DNA of 64,000 bases, from assembly GCF_032854445.1 (NCBI RefSeq), contig NW_027018060.1:34327-98326 (forward strand), read 5' to 3'. Below are positions 11,533 through 24,711 of the stretch, piece by piece. The notes beneath the pieces are model-generated. The model searched no databases, was not told where the DNA came from, and worked only from the letters and a program-made list of their open reading frames with translations. Position 1 is the first letter of the stretch. The number at the start of each line of letters is the position of its first letter. The position numbers and the translations under genes are program-made. The stretch comes from Liolophura sinensis (lineage: Eukaryota > Mollusca > Polyplacophora > Chitonida > Chitonidae).

Positions 11533-14500
11533 TTTGTTAATTGAAACCGGCTACACTGTACTCTGTACAATCGCGACTGGTCATTACTATATTTAACTTT
11601 TGACTATAAGTTATGTGCCCTTCGGTAGCCCAGAAGACGTCAAATCTTTGGGCTAAGCCCATTTAACTCACCCAGCAATTGTCTTACTTCTAAGTCCAAT
11701 ACAATCTCAATGTCTTTATCTACGTGTAGAAAAACCATACCATTTGTACATAAAAAACACAAGGTACTTGATACAGCCTGCTGTAAAAAGTACAACTAAA
11801 CACTGACCCACATTTATAAGGTGCCAAAAAATACGGTATTGGGCCAGGCATCGGCAGCTGTTAAAAAATTGCAAATATCCCTGGTTTCCATGGAGTAAGA
11901 GCCGTTGCTGGGCACGTGATTATGACATCAATGATCATTCAATTGTCGCTACACCCAAAAGTATTGGTCCGGGAGCAACGCGGTTTGCACCATTCGATTT
12001 CTCGTCACAAAATACGTCGGATTAGCCTCTTACCAGCAGCACTGGAACAGTTTTTCCACTTTTGCATTTTTGCCTGGTCTTTTTGTTAATTGAAATCGGC
12101 TACACTGTACTCTGTACAATCGCGACTGGTCATTACTATATTCAACTTTTGACTATAAGTTATGTGCCCTTCGGTAGCCCAGAAGACGTCAAATCTTTCG
12201 GCTAAGCCCATTTAACTCACCCAGCAATTGCCTTACTTCTAAGTGCAAGACAATCTCAATGTCTTTATCTACGTGTAGAAAAACCACACCATTTGTACGT
12301 GAAAAACACAAGGTACTTGATACAGTCTGCTGTAAAAAGTACAACTGAACACTGACCCACTTCAGTAAGGTGCCAAAAGATGCGGAATTGAGCCAGGAAT
12401 CGGGAGCTGTTGAAAAATTGCAAATTTTCCTGGTTTCCATGGAGTAAGAGCCGTTGCTGGGCACGTGATTATGACATAAATGATCATTCAATTGTCACTA
12501 CAGCCAAAAGTATTGGTCGGAGAGCAACGCGGTTTGCACCATTCGATTTCTCGTCACAAAATACGTCGGATTAGCCTCTTACTAGTAGCACTGGAACAGT
12601 TTTTTAACTTTTGCATTTTTGCCCGGTCTTTTTGTTAATTGAAACCGGCTACACTGTACTCTGTACAATCGCGACTGGTCATTACTATATTCAACTTTTG
12701 ACTATAAGTTATGTGCCCTTCGGTAGCCCAGAAGACGTCAAATCTTTGGGCTAAGCCCATTTAACTCACCCAGCAATTGCCTTACTTCTAAGTCCAAGAC
12801 AATCTCAATGTCTTTATCTACGTGTAGAAAAACCAGACCATTTGTACATAAAAAACACAAGGTACTTGATACAGTCTACTGTAAAAAGTACAACTAAACA
12901 CTGACCCACATTTATAAGATGCCAAAAGATGCGGAATTGGGCCAGGCATCGGCAGCTGTTAAAAAATTGCAAATATCCCTAGTTTCCATGGAGTAAGAGC
13001 CGTTGCTGGGCACGTGATTATGACATCAATGATCATTCAATTGTCGCTACAGCCAAAAGTATTGGTCGGAGAGCAACGCGGTTTGCACCATTCGATTTCT
13101 CGTCACAAAATACGTCGGATTAGCCTCTAACCAGCAGCACTGGAACAGTTTTTCCACTTTTGCATTTTTGCCCGGTCTTTTTGTTAATTGAAATCGGCTA
13201 CACTGTACTCTGTACAATCGCGACTGGTCATTACTATGTTCAACTTTTGACTATAAGTTATGTGCCCTTCGGTAGCCCAGAAGACCTGAAATCTTTGGGC
13301 TAAGCCCATTTAACTCACCCAGCAATTGCCTTACTTCTAAGTGCAAGACAATCTCAATGTCTTTATCTACGTGTAGAAAAACCACACCATTTGTACGTGA
13401 AAAACACAAGGTACTTGATAAAGTCTGCTGTAAAAAGTACAACTGAACACTGACCCACTTCAGTAAGGTGCCAAAAGATGCGGAATTGGGCCAGGCATCG
13501 GCAGCTGTTAAAAAAATTGCAAATATCCCTGGTTTCCATGGAGTAAGAGCCGTTGCTGGGCACGTGATTATGACATCAATGATCATTGAATTGTCGCTAC
13601 AGCCAAAAGTATTGATCGGAGAGCAACGCGGTTTGCACCATTCGATTTCTCGTCACAAAATACGTCGAATTAGCCTCTTACCAGCAGCACTGGAACAGTT
13701 TTTCCACTTTTGCATTTTTGCCTGGTCTTTTTGTTAATTGAAATCGGCTACACTGTACTCTGTACAATCGCGACTGGTCATTACTATATTCAACTTTTGA
13801 CTATAAGTTATGTGCCCTTCGGTAGCCCAGAAGACGTCAAATCTTTCGGCTAAGCCCATTTAACTCACCCAGCAATTGCCTTACTTCTAAGAGCAAGACA
13901 ATCTCAATGTCTTTATCTACGTGTAGAAAAACCAGACCATTTGTACATAAAAAACACAAGGTACTTGATACAGTCTGCTGTAAAAAGTACAACTGACCAC
14001 AGAACCACATGAATAAGGTGCCAAAAGATGCGGAATTGAGCCAGGAATCGGCAGCTGTTGAAAAATTGCAAATTTCCCTGGTTTCCATGGAGTAAGAGCC
14101 GTTGCTGTGCACGTGATTATGACATAAATGATCATTCAATTGTCACTACAGCCAAAAGTATTGGTCGGAGAGCAACGCGGTTTGCACCATTCGATTTGTC
14201 GTCACAAAATACGTCGGATTAGCCTCTTACCAGAAGCACTGGAACAGTTTTTCCACTTTTGCATTTTTACCTGGTCTTTTTGTTAATTGAAATCGGCTAC
14301 ACTGTACTCTGTACAATCGCGACTGGTCATTACTATATTCAACTTTTGACTATAAGTTATGTGCCCTTCGGTAGCTCAGAAGACGTCAAATCTTTCGGCT
14401 AAGCCCATTTAACTCACCCAGCAATTGTCTTACTTCTAAGTCCTAGACAATCTCAATGTCTTTATCTCCGTGTAGAAAAAAAACACCATTTGTACATGAA

Positions 14501-14827
14501 AAACACAAGGTACTTGATACAGTCTGCTGTAAAAAGTACAACTGAACACTGACCCACTTCAGTAAGGTGCAAACAGATTCGGAATTGAGCCAGGCATCGG
14601 CAGCTGTTGACAAATTGCAAATTTTCCTGGTTTCCATGGAGTAAGAGCCGTTGCTACGCACGTTATTATGACATAAATGATCATTCAATTGTCGCTACAG
14701 CCAAAAGTATTGGTCGGAGAGCAACGCGGTTTCCACCATTCGATTTCTCGTCACAAAATACGTCGGATTAGCCTCTTACCAGCAGCACTGGAACAGATTT
14801 TCCACTTTTGCATTTTTGCCTGGTCTT
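10436..14827 (+). repeat. 8-monomer HOR, second form, first copy (C-A'-D-E-F'-G-H-A/B)
   Basis: Monomers start at 10436 (C), 10984 (A'), 11533 (D), 12082 (E), 12631 (F'), 13180 (G), 13730 (H) and 14279 (A/B chimera). The block is 4392 bp, exactly 8 x 549, and repeats immediately at 14828 with very few differences. Examples are GATAAAGTC (13418) versus GATACAGTC, and CCTCTAACC (13125) versus CCTCTTACC. Its first two monomers overlap the preceding 8-mer block because both share C-A'. D and E enter the array here for the first time. Confidence 0.87.
14279..14827 (+). repeat. Chimeric monomer A/B
   Basis: The first two-thirds are class A: GGTAGCTCAG, GTCCTAGAC, AAACAGATTCGG, GTTGAC and ACGCACGTTATT. 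After about 14690 it carries the class B marks GGTTTCCACC (14730) and ACAGATTTTCC (14793). It is followed by C, as B normally is. The switch therefore lies between about 14690 and 14730, and the array is one monomer shorter than an A-B-C order would be. This is what an in-register unequal crossover between A and B would produce. Confidence 0.82.
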
Positions 14828-17800
14828 TTTGTTAATTGAAATCGGCTACACTGTACTCTGTACAATCGCGACTGGTCATTACTATATTCAACTTTTGACT
14901 ATAAGTTATGTGCCCTTCGGTAGCCCAGAAGACCTGAAATCTTTGGGCTAAGCCCATTTAACTCACCCAGCAATTGCCTTACTTCTAAGTGCAAGACAAT
15001 CTCAATGTCTTTATCTACGTGTAGAAAAAAACACCATTTGTACATGAAAAACACAAGGTACTTGATACAGTCTGCTGTAAAAAGTACAACTGAACACTGA
15101 CCCACATTTATAAGGTGCCAAAAGATTTGGAATTGGGCCAGGCATTGGCAGGTGTTAAAAAATTGCAAATATCCCTGGTTTCCATGGAGTAAGAGCCGTT
15201 GCTGGGCACGTGATTATGACATCAATGAACATTCAATTGTCGCTACAGCCAAAAGTATTGGTCGGAGAGCAACGCGGTTTGCACCATTCGATTTCTCGTC
15301 ACAAAATACGTCGGATTAGCCTCTTACCAGCAGCACTGGAACAGTTTTTCCACTTTTGCATTTTTACCTGGTCTTTTTGTTAATTGAAATCGGCTACACT
15401 GTACTCTGTACAATCGCGACTGGTCATTACTATATTCAACTTTTGACTATAAGTTATGTGCCCTTCGGTAGCTCAGAAGACGTCAAATCTTTCGGCTAAG
15501 CCTATTTAACTCACCCAGCAATTGTCTTACTTCTAAGTCCTAGACAATCTCAATGTCTTTATCTCCGTGTAGAAAAAAAACACCATTTGTACATAAAAAA
15601 CACAAGGTACTTGATACAGTCTGCTGTAAAAAGTACAACTGAACACTGACCCACTTCAGTAAGGTGCAAAAAGATTCGGAATTGAGCCAGGCATCGGCAG
15701 CTGTTGACAAATTGCAAATTTCCCTTGTTTCCATGGAGTAAGAGCCGTTGCTACGCACGTTATTATGACATAAATGATCATTCAATTGTCGCTACAGCCA
15801 AAAGTATTGGTCGGAGAGCAACGCGGTTTGCACCATTCGATTTCTCGTCACAAAATACGTCGGATTAGCCTCTTACTAGTAGCACTGGAACAGTTTTTCC
15901 ACTTTTGCATTTTTACCTGGTCTTTTTGTTAATTGAAACCGGCTACACTGTACTCTGTACAATCGCGACTGGTCATTACTATATTTAACTTTTGACTATA
16001 AGTTATGTGCCCTTCGGTAGCCCAGAAGACGTCAAATCTTTGGGCTAAGCCCATTTAACTCACCCAGCAATTGTCTTACTTCTAAGTCCAATACAATCTC
16101 AATGTCTTTATCTACGTGTAGAAAAACCATACCATTTGTACATAAAAAACACAAGGTACTTGATACAGCCTGCTGTAAAAAGTACAACTAAACACTGACC
16201 CACATTTATAAGGTGCCAAAAAATACGGTATTGGGCCAGGCATCGGCAGCTGTTAAAAAATTGCAAATATCCCTGGTTTCCATGGAGTAAGAGCCGTTGC
16301 TGGGCACGTGATTATGACATCAATGATCATTCAATTGTCGCTACACCCAAAAGTATTGGTCCGGGAGCAACGCGGTTTGCACCATTCGATTTCTCGTCAC
16401 AAAATACGTCGGATTAGCCTCTTACCAGCAGCACTGGAACAGTTTTTCCACTTTTGCATTTTTGCCTGGTCTTTTTGTTAATTGAAATCGGCTACACTGT
16501 ACTCTGTACAATCGCGACTGGTCATTACTATATTCAACTTTTGACTATAAGTTATGTGCCCTTCGGTAGCCCAGAAGACGTCAAATCTTTCGGCTAAGCC
16601 CATTTAACTCACCCAGCAATTGCCTTACTTCTAAGTGCAAGACAATCTCAATGTCTTTATCTACGTGTAGAAAAACCACACCATTTGTACGTGAAAAACA
16701 CAAGGTACTTGATACAGTCTGCTGTAAAAAGTACAACTGAACACTGACCCACTTCAGTAAGGTGCCAAAAGATGCGGAATTGAGCCAGGAATCGGGAGCT
16801 GTTGAAAAATTGCAAATTTTCCTGGTTTCCATGGAGTAAGAGCCGTTGCTGGGCACGTGATTATGACATAAATGATCATTCAATTGTCACTACAGCCAAA
16901 AGTATTGGTCGGAGAGCAACGCGGTTTGCACCATTCGATTTCTCGTCACAAAATACGTCGGATTAGCCTCTTACTAGTAGCACTGGAACAGTTTTTTAAC
17001 TTTTGCATTTTTGCCCGGTCTTTTTGTTAATTGAAACCGGCTACACTGTACTCTGTACAATCGCGACTGGTCATTACTATATTCAACTTTTGACTATAAG
17101 TTATGTGCCCTTCGGTAGCCCAGAAGACGTCAAATCTTTGGGCTAAGCCCATTTAACTCACCCAGCAATTGCCTTACTTCTAAGTCCAAGACAATCTCAA
17201 TGTCTTTATCTACGTGTAGAAAAACCAGACTATTTGTACATAAAAAACACAAGGTACTTGATACAGTCTACTGTAAAAAGTACAACTAAACACTGACCCA
17301 CATTTATAAGATGCCAAAAGATGCGGAATTGGGCCAGGCATCGGCAGCTGTTAAAAAATTGCAAATATCCCTAGTTTCCATGGAGTAAGAGCCGTTGCTG
17401 GGCACGTGATTATGACATCAATGATCATTCAATTGTCGCTACAGCCAAAAGTATTGGTCGGAGAGCAACGCGGTTTGCACCATTCGATTTCTCGTCACAA
17501 AATACGTCGGATTAGCCTCTTACCAGCAGCACTGGAACAGTTTTTCCACTTTTGCATTTTTGCCTGGTCTTTTTGTTAATTGAAATCGGCTACACTGTAC
17601 TCTGTACAATCGCGACTGGTCATTACTATGTTCAACTTTTGACTATAAGTTATGTGCCCTTCGGTAGCCCAGAAGACCTGAAATCTTTGGGCTAAGCCCA
17701 TTTAACTCACCCAGCAATTGCCTTACTTCTAAGTGCAAGACAATCTCAATGTCTTTATCTACGTGTAGAAAAACCACACCATTTGTACGTGAAAAACACA

Positions 17801-19219
17801 AGGTACTTGATACAGTCTGCTGTAAAAAGTACAACTGAACACTGACCCACTTCAGTAAGGTGCCAAAAGATGCGGAATTGGGCCAGGCATCGGCAGCTGT
17901 TAAAAAAATTGCAAATATCCCTGGTTTCCATGGAGTAAGAGCCGTTGCTGGGCAAGTGATTATGACATCAATGATCATTGAATTGTCGCTACAGCCAAAA
18001 GTATTGATCGGAGAGCAACGCGGTTTGCACCATTCGATTTCTCGTCACAAAATACGTCGAATTAGCCTCTTACCAGCAGCACTGGAACAGTTTTTCCACT
18101 TTTGCATTTTTGCCTGGTCTTTTTGTTAATTGAAATCGGCTACACTGTACTCTGTACAATCGCGACTGGTCATTACTATATTCAACTTTTGACTATAAGT
18201 TATGTGCCCTTCGGTAGCCCAGAAGACGTCAAATCTTTCGGCTAAGCCCATTTAACTCACCCAGCAATTGCCTTACTTCTAAGAGCAAGACAATCTCAAT
18301 GTCTTTATCTACGTGTAGAAAAACCAGACCATTTGTACATAAAAAACACAAGGTACTTGATACAGTCTGCTGTAAAAAGTACAACTGACCACAGAACCAC
18401 ATGAATAAGGTGCCAAAAGATGCGGAATTGAGCCAGGAATCGGCAGCTGTTGAAAAATTGCAAATTTCCCTGGTTTCCATGGAGTAAGAGCCGTTGCTGT
18501 GCACGTGATTATGACATAAATGATCATTCAATTGTCACTACAGCCAAAAGTATTGGTCGGAGAGCAACGCGGTTTGCACCATTCGATTTGTCGTCACAAA
18601 ATACGTCGGATTAGCCTCTTACCAGCAGCACTGGAACAGTTTTTCCACTTTTGCATTTTTGCCTGGTCTTTTTGTTAATTGAAATCGGCTACACTGTACT
18701 CTGTACAATCGCGACTGGTCATTACTATATTCAACTTTTGACTATAAGTTATGTGCCCTTCGGTAGCTCAGAAGACGTCAAATCTTTCGGCTAAGCCCAT
18801 TTAACTCACCCAGCAATTGTCTTACTTCTAAGTCCTAGACAATCTCAATGTCTTTATCTCCGTGTAGAAAAAAAACACCATTTGTACATGAAAAACACAA
18901 GGTACTTGATACAGTCTGCTGTAAAAAGTACAACTGAACACTGACCCACTTCAGTAAGGTGCAAACAGATTCGGAATTGAGCCAGGCATCGGCAGCTGTT
19001 GACAAATTGCAAATTTCCCTGGTTTCCATGGAGTAAGAGCCGTTGCTACGCACGTTATTATGACATAAATGATCATTCAATTGTCGCTACAGCCAAAAGT
19101 ATTGGTCGGAGAGCAACGCGGTTTGCACCATTCGATTTCTCGTCACAAAATACGTCGGATTAGCCTCTTACTAGTAGCACTGGAACAGTTTTTCCACTTT
19201 TGCATTTTTACCTGGTCTT
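14828..19219 (+). repeat. 8-monomer HOR, second form, second copy (C-A'-D-E-F'-G-H-A)
   Basis: Monomers start at 14828 (C), 15376 (A'), 15925 (D), 16474 (E), 17023 (F'), 17572 (G), 18122 (H) and 18671 (A). The block is again 4392 bp and lies in the same order as 10436-14827. The two copies differ at the last monomer. Here it is a complete class A that leads into D at 19220. In the first copy it is an A/B chimera that leads into C. Confidence 0.86.
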
Positions 19220-22200
19220 TTTGTTAATTGAAACCGGCTACACTGTACTCTGTACAATCGCGACTGGTCATTACTATATTTAACTTTTGACTATAAGTTA
19301 TGTGCCCTTCGGTAGCCCAGAAGACGTCAAATCTTTGGGCTAAGCCCATTTAACTCACCCAGCAATTGTCTTACTTCTAAGTCCAATACAATCTCAATGT
19401 CTTTATCTACGTGTAGAAAAACCATACCATTTGTACATAAAAAACACAAGGTACTTGATACAGCCTGCTGTATAAAGTACAACTAAACACTGACCCACAT
19501 TTATAAGGTGCCAAAAAATACGGTATTGGGCCAGGCATCGGCAGCTGTTAAAAAATTGCAAATATCCCTGGTTTCCATGGAGTAAGAGCCGTTGCTGGGC
19601 ACGTGATTATGACATCAATGATCATTCAATTGTCGCTACACCCAAAAGTATTGGTCCGGGAGCAACGCGGTTTGCACCATTCGATTTCTCGTCACAAAAT
19701 ACGTCGGATTAGCCTCTTACCAGCAGCACTGGAACAGTTTTTCCACTTTTGCATTTTTGCCTGGTCTTTTTGTTAATTGAAATCGGCTACACTGTACTCT
19801 GTACAATCGCGACTGGTCATTACTATATTCAACTTTTGACTATAAGTTATGTGCCCTTCGGTAGCCCAGAAGACGTCAAATCTTTCCGCTAAGCCCATTT
19901 AACTCACCCAGCAATTGCCTTACTTCTAAGTGCAAGACAATCTCAATGTCTTTATCTACGTGTAGAAAAACCACACCATTTGTACGTGAAAAACACAAGG
20001 TACTTGATACAGTCTGCTGTAAAAAGTACAACTGAACACTGACCCACTTCAGTAAGGTGCCAAAAGATGCGGAATTGAGCCAGGAATCGGGAGCTGTTGA
20101 AAAATTGCAAATTTTCCTGGTTTCCATGGAGTAAGAGCCGTTGCTGTGCACGTGATTATGACATAAATGATCATTCAATTGTCACTACAGCCAAAAGTAT
20201 TGATCGGAGAGCAACGCGGTTTGCACCATTCGATTTGTTGTCACAAAATACGTCGGATTAGCCTCTTACTAGTAGCACTGGAACAGTTTTTCCACTTTTG
20301 CATTTTTACCTGGTCTTTTTGTTAATTGAAACCGGCTACACTGTACTCTGTACAATCGCGACTGGTCATTACTATATTTAACTTTTGACTATAAGTTATG
20401 TGCCCTTCGGTAGCCCAGAAGACGTCAAATCTTTGGGCTAAGCCCATTTAACTCACCCAGCAATTGTCTTACTTCTAAGTCCAATACAATCTCAATGTCT
20501 TTATCTACGTGTAGAAAAACCATACCATTTGTACATAAAAAACACAAGGTACTTGATACAGCCTGCTGTAAAAAGTACAACTAAACACTGACCCACATTT
20601 ATAAGGTGCCAAAAAATACGGAATTGGGCCAGGCATCGGCAGCTGTTAAAAAATTGCAAATATCCCTGGTTTCCATGGAGTAAGAGCCGTTGCTGGGCAC
20701 GTGATTATGACATAAATGATCATTCAATTGTCGCTACACCCAAAAGTATTGGTCCGGGAGCAACGCGGTTTGCACCATTCGATTTCTCGTCACAAAATAC
20801 GTCGGATTAGCCTCTTACCAGCAGCACTGGAACAGTTTTTCCACTTTTGCATTTTTGCCTGGTCTTTTTGTTAATTGAAATCGGCTACACTGTACTCTGT
20901 ACAATCGCGACTGGTCATTACTATATTCAACTTTTGACTATAAGTTATGTGCCCTTCGGTAGCCCAGAAGACGTCAAATCTTTGGGCTAAGCCCATTTAA
21001 CTCACCCAGCAATTGCCTTACTTCTAAGTGCAAGACAATCTCAATGTCTTTATCTACGTGTAGAAAAACCACACCATTTGTACGTGAAAAACACAAGGTA
21101 CTTGATACAGTCTGCTGTAAAAAGTACAACTGAACACTGACCCACTTCAGTAAGGTGCCAAAAGATGCGGAATTGAGCCAGGAATGGGGAGCTGTTGAAA
21201 AATTGCAAATTTTCCTGGTTTCCATGGAGTAAGAGCCGTTGCTGTGCACGTGATTATGACATAAATGATCATTCAATTGTCACTACAGCCAAAAGTATTG
21301 GTCGGAGAGCAACGCGGTTTGCACCATTCGATTTCTCGTCACAAAATACGTCGAATTAGCCTCTTACCAGCAGCACATGAACAGTTTTTCCACTTTTGCA
21401 TTTTTGCCCGGTCTTTTTGTTAATTGAAATCGGCTACACTGTACTCTGTACAATCGCGACTGGTCATTACTATATTTAACTTTTGACTATAAGTTATGTG
21501 CCCTTCGGTAGCCCAGAAGACGTCAAATCTTTGGGCTAAGCCCATTTAACTCACCCAGCAATTGTCTTACTTCTAAGTCCAATACAATCTCAATGTCTTT
21601 ATCTACGTGTAGAAAAACCATACCATTTGTACATAAAAAACACAAGGTACTTGATACAGCCTGCTGTAAAAAGTACAACTAAACACTGACCCACATTTAT
21701 AAGGTGCCAAAAAATACGGAATTGGGCCAGGCATCGGCAGCTGTTAAAAAATTGCAAATATCCCTGGTTTCCATGGAGTAAGAGCCGTTGCTGGGCACGT
21801 GATTATGACATCAATGATCATTCAATTGTCGCTACACCCAAAAGTATTGGTCCGGGAGCAACGCGGTTTGCACCATTCGATTTCTCGTCACAAATACGTC
21901 GGATTAGCCTCTTACCAGCAGCACTGGAACAGTTTTTCCACTTTTGCATTTTTGCCTGGTCTTTTTGTTAATTGAAATCGGCTACACTGTACTCTGTACA
22001 ATCGCGACTGGTCATTACTATATTCAACTTTTGACTATAAGTTATGTGCCCTTCGGTAGCCCAGAAGACGTCAAATCTTTGGGCTAAGCCCATTTAACTC
22101 ACCCAGCAATTGCCTTACTTCTAAGTGCAAGACAATCTCAATGTCTTTATCTACGTGTAGAAAAACCACACCATTTGTACGTGAAAAACACAAGGTACTT

Positions 22201-22513
22201 GATACAGTCTGCTGTAAAAAGTACAACTGAACACTGACCCACTTCAGTAAGGTGCCAAAAGATGCGGAATTGAGCCAGGAATCGGGAGCTGTTGAAAAAT
22301 TGCAAATTTTCCTGGTTTCCATGGAGTAAGAGCCGTTGCTGTGCACGTGATTATGACATAAATGATCATTCAATTGTCACTACAGCCAAAAGTATTGGTC
22401 GGAGAGCAACGCGGTTTGCCACCATTCGATTTCTCGTCACAAAATACGTCGAATTAGACTCTTACCAGCAGCACTGGAACAGTTTTTCCACTTTTGCATT
22501 TTTACCTGGTCTT
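19220..22513 (+). repeat. D-E dimer repeated three times (3 x 1098 bp)
   Basis: Monomers start at 19220 D, 19769 E, 20318 D, 20867 E, 21416 D and 21964 E. Each D-E pair is 1098 bp. D is marked by GAAACCGG, ATATTTAAC, CCAATACAA, CCATACC, CAGCCTGCTG and GGTCCGGGAG. E is marked by GTGCAAGAC, GTACGTGAAA, GGGAGCTGTTG and ATTTTCCTGG. In the decamer and in the 8-mer of this region the pair occurs once per unit, so this is a local extra amplification. The end of the E at 20867 carries CACATGAACAG and GCCCGGTC, marks otherwise seen at the end of class K. Confidence 0.87.
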
Positions 22514-23214
22514 TTTGTTAATTGAAATCGGCTACACTGTACTCTGTACAATCGCGACTGGTCATTACTATATTCAACTTTTGACTATAAGTTATGTGCC
22601 CTTCGGTAGCCCAGAAGACCTGAAATCTTTGGGCCAAGCCCATTTAACTCATCCAGCAATTGTCTTACTTCTAAGTCCAAGACAATCTCAATGTCTTTAT
22701 CTACGTGTAGAAAACCACACCATTTGTCCAAAAAAAACACAAGGTACTTGATACAGTCTGCTGTAAAAAGTACAACTAAACAATGACGCACATTTATAAG
22801 GTGCCAAAAGATGCGGAATTGGGCCAGGCATCGGCAGCTGTTAAAAAATTGCAAATATCCCTGGTTTCCATGGAGTAAGAGCCGTTGCTTGGGCACGTGA
22901 TTATGACATCAATATTCATTGAATTGTCGCTACAGCCAAAAGTATGGTCGGAGAGCAACGCGGTTTCCACCATTCGATTTTCTCGTCACAAAATACGTCG
23001 GATTAGCCTCTAACCAGCAGCACTGGAACAGATTTTCCACTTTTGCATTTTTGCCTGGTCTTTTTGTTAATTGAAATCGGCTACACTGTACTCTGTACAA
23101 TCGCGACTGGTCATTACTATATTCAACTTTTGACTATAAGTTATGTGCCCTTCGGTAGCCCAGAAGACCTGAAATCTTTGGGCTAAGCCCATTTAACTCA
23201 CCCAGCAATTGCCT

Positions 23215-23226
23215 TACTTCTACTTC
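23215..23226 (+). repeat. 6-bp tandem duplication TACTTC-TACTTC
   Basis: All other monomers read CCTTACTTCTAAG here. This class C copy has TACTTC twice. It accounts for the longest monomer interval in the window (555 bp) and is the only indel I found larger than a few bases. Confidence 0.9.
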
Positions 23227-24165
23227 TAAGTGCAAGACAATCTCAATGTCTTTATCTACGTGTAGAAAAAAAACACCATTTGTACATGAAAAACACAAGG
23301 TACTTGATACAGTCTGCTGTAAAAAGTACAACTGAACACTGACCCACATTTATAAGGTGCCAAAAGATTTGGAATTGGGCCAGGCATTGGCAGCTGTTAA
23401 AAAATTGCAAATATCCCTGGTTTCCATGGAGTAAGAGCCGTTGCTGGGCACGTGATTATGACATCAATGAACATTCAATTGTCGCTACAGCCAAAAGTAT
23501 TGGTCGGAGAGCAACGCGGTTTGCACCATTCGATTTCTCGTCACAAAATACGTCGGATTAGCCTCTTACCAGCAGCACTGGAACAAGTTCTCCAATTTTG
23601 CATTTTTGCCTGGTCTTTTTGTTATTGAAATCGGCTACACTGTACTATGTACAATCGCGACTGGTCATTACTATATTCAACTTTTGACTATAAGTTATGT
23701 GCCCTTCGGTAGCCCAGAAGACGTCAAATCTTTGGGCTCAGCCCATTTAACTCACCCAGCAATTGCCTTACTTCTAAGTCGAAGACAATCTCAATGTCTT
23801 TATCTACGTGTAGAAAAACCACACCATTTGTACGTGAAAAACACAAGGTACTTGATACAGTCTGCTGTAAAAAGTACAACTGAACACTGACCCACTTTAG
23901 TTAGGTGCCAAAAGATTCGGAATTGAGCCAGGCATCGGCAGCTGTTGACAAATTGCAAATTTCCCTGGTTTCCATGGAGTAAGAGCCGTTGCTACGCACG
24001 TTATTATGACATAAATGATCATTCAATTGTCGCTACAGCCAAAAGTATTGGTCGGAGAGCAACGCGGTTTGCACCATTCGATTTCTCGTCACAAAATACG
24101 TCGGATTAGACTGTTACTAGTAGCACTGGAACAGTTTTTCCACTTTTGCATTTTTACCTGGTCTT

Positions 24166-24711
24166 TTTGTTAATTGAAACCGGCTACACTGTACTCTGTA
24201 CAATCGCGACTGGTCATTACTATATTCAACTTTTGACTATAAGTTATGTGCCCTTCGGCAGCCCAGAAGACGTCAAATCTTTGGGCTAAGCCCATTTAAC
24301 TCACCCAGCAATTGCCTTACTTCTAAGTCCAATACCATCTCAATGTCTTTATCTACGTGTAGAAAAACCAGACCATTTGTACATAAAAAACACAAGGTAC
24401 TTGATACAGCCTGCTGTAAAAAGTACAACTAAACACTGACCCACATTTATAAGGTGCCAAAGATGCGGAATTGGGCCAGGCATCGGCAGCTGTTAAAAAA
24501 TTGCAAATATCCCTGGTTTCCATGGAGTAAGAGCCGTTGCTGGGCACGTGATTATGACATCCATGATCATTCAATTGTCGCTACAGCCAAAAGTATTGGT
24601 CGGAGAGCAACGCGGTTGCACCATTCGATTTCTCGTCACAAAATACGTCGGATTAGACTCTTACTAGTAGCACTGAACAGTTTTTCCACTTTTGCATTTT
24701 TACCTGGTCTT
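24166..24711 (+). repeat. Chimeric monomer J/D2/I
   Basis: The start is class J (GAAACCGG, then GGCAGCCCAG). The middle is class D2 (GTCCAATACC, CAGCCTGCTG, AAACACTGACCC, GACATCCATG). The end is class I (TTAGACTCTTACTAGTAGC). The next monomer is J, as after a normal I. The monomer is 546 bp and lacks one base at several sites. Two template switches within one monomer are needed to explain it by crossover or conversion. An assembly join in a poorly resolved stretch is an alternative. Confidence 0.75.
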
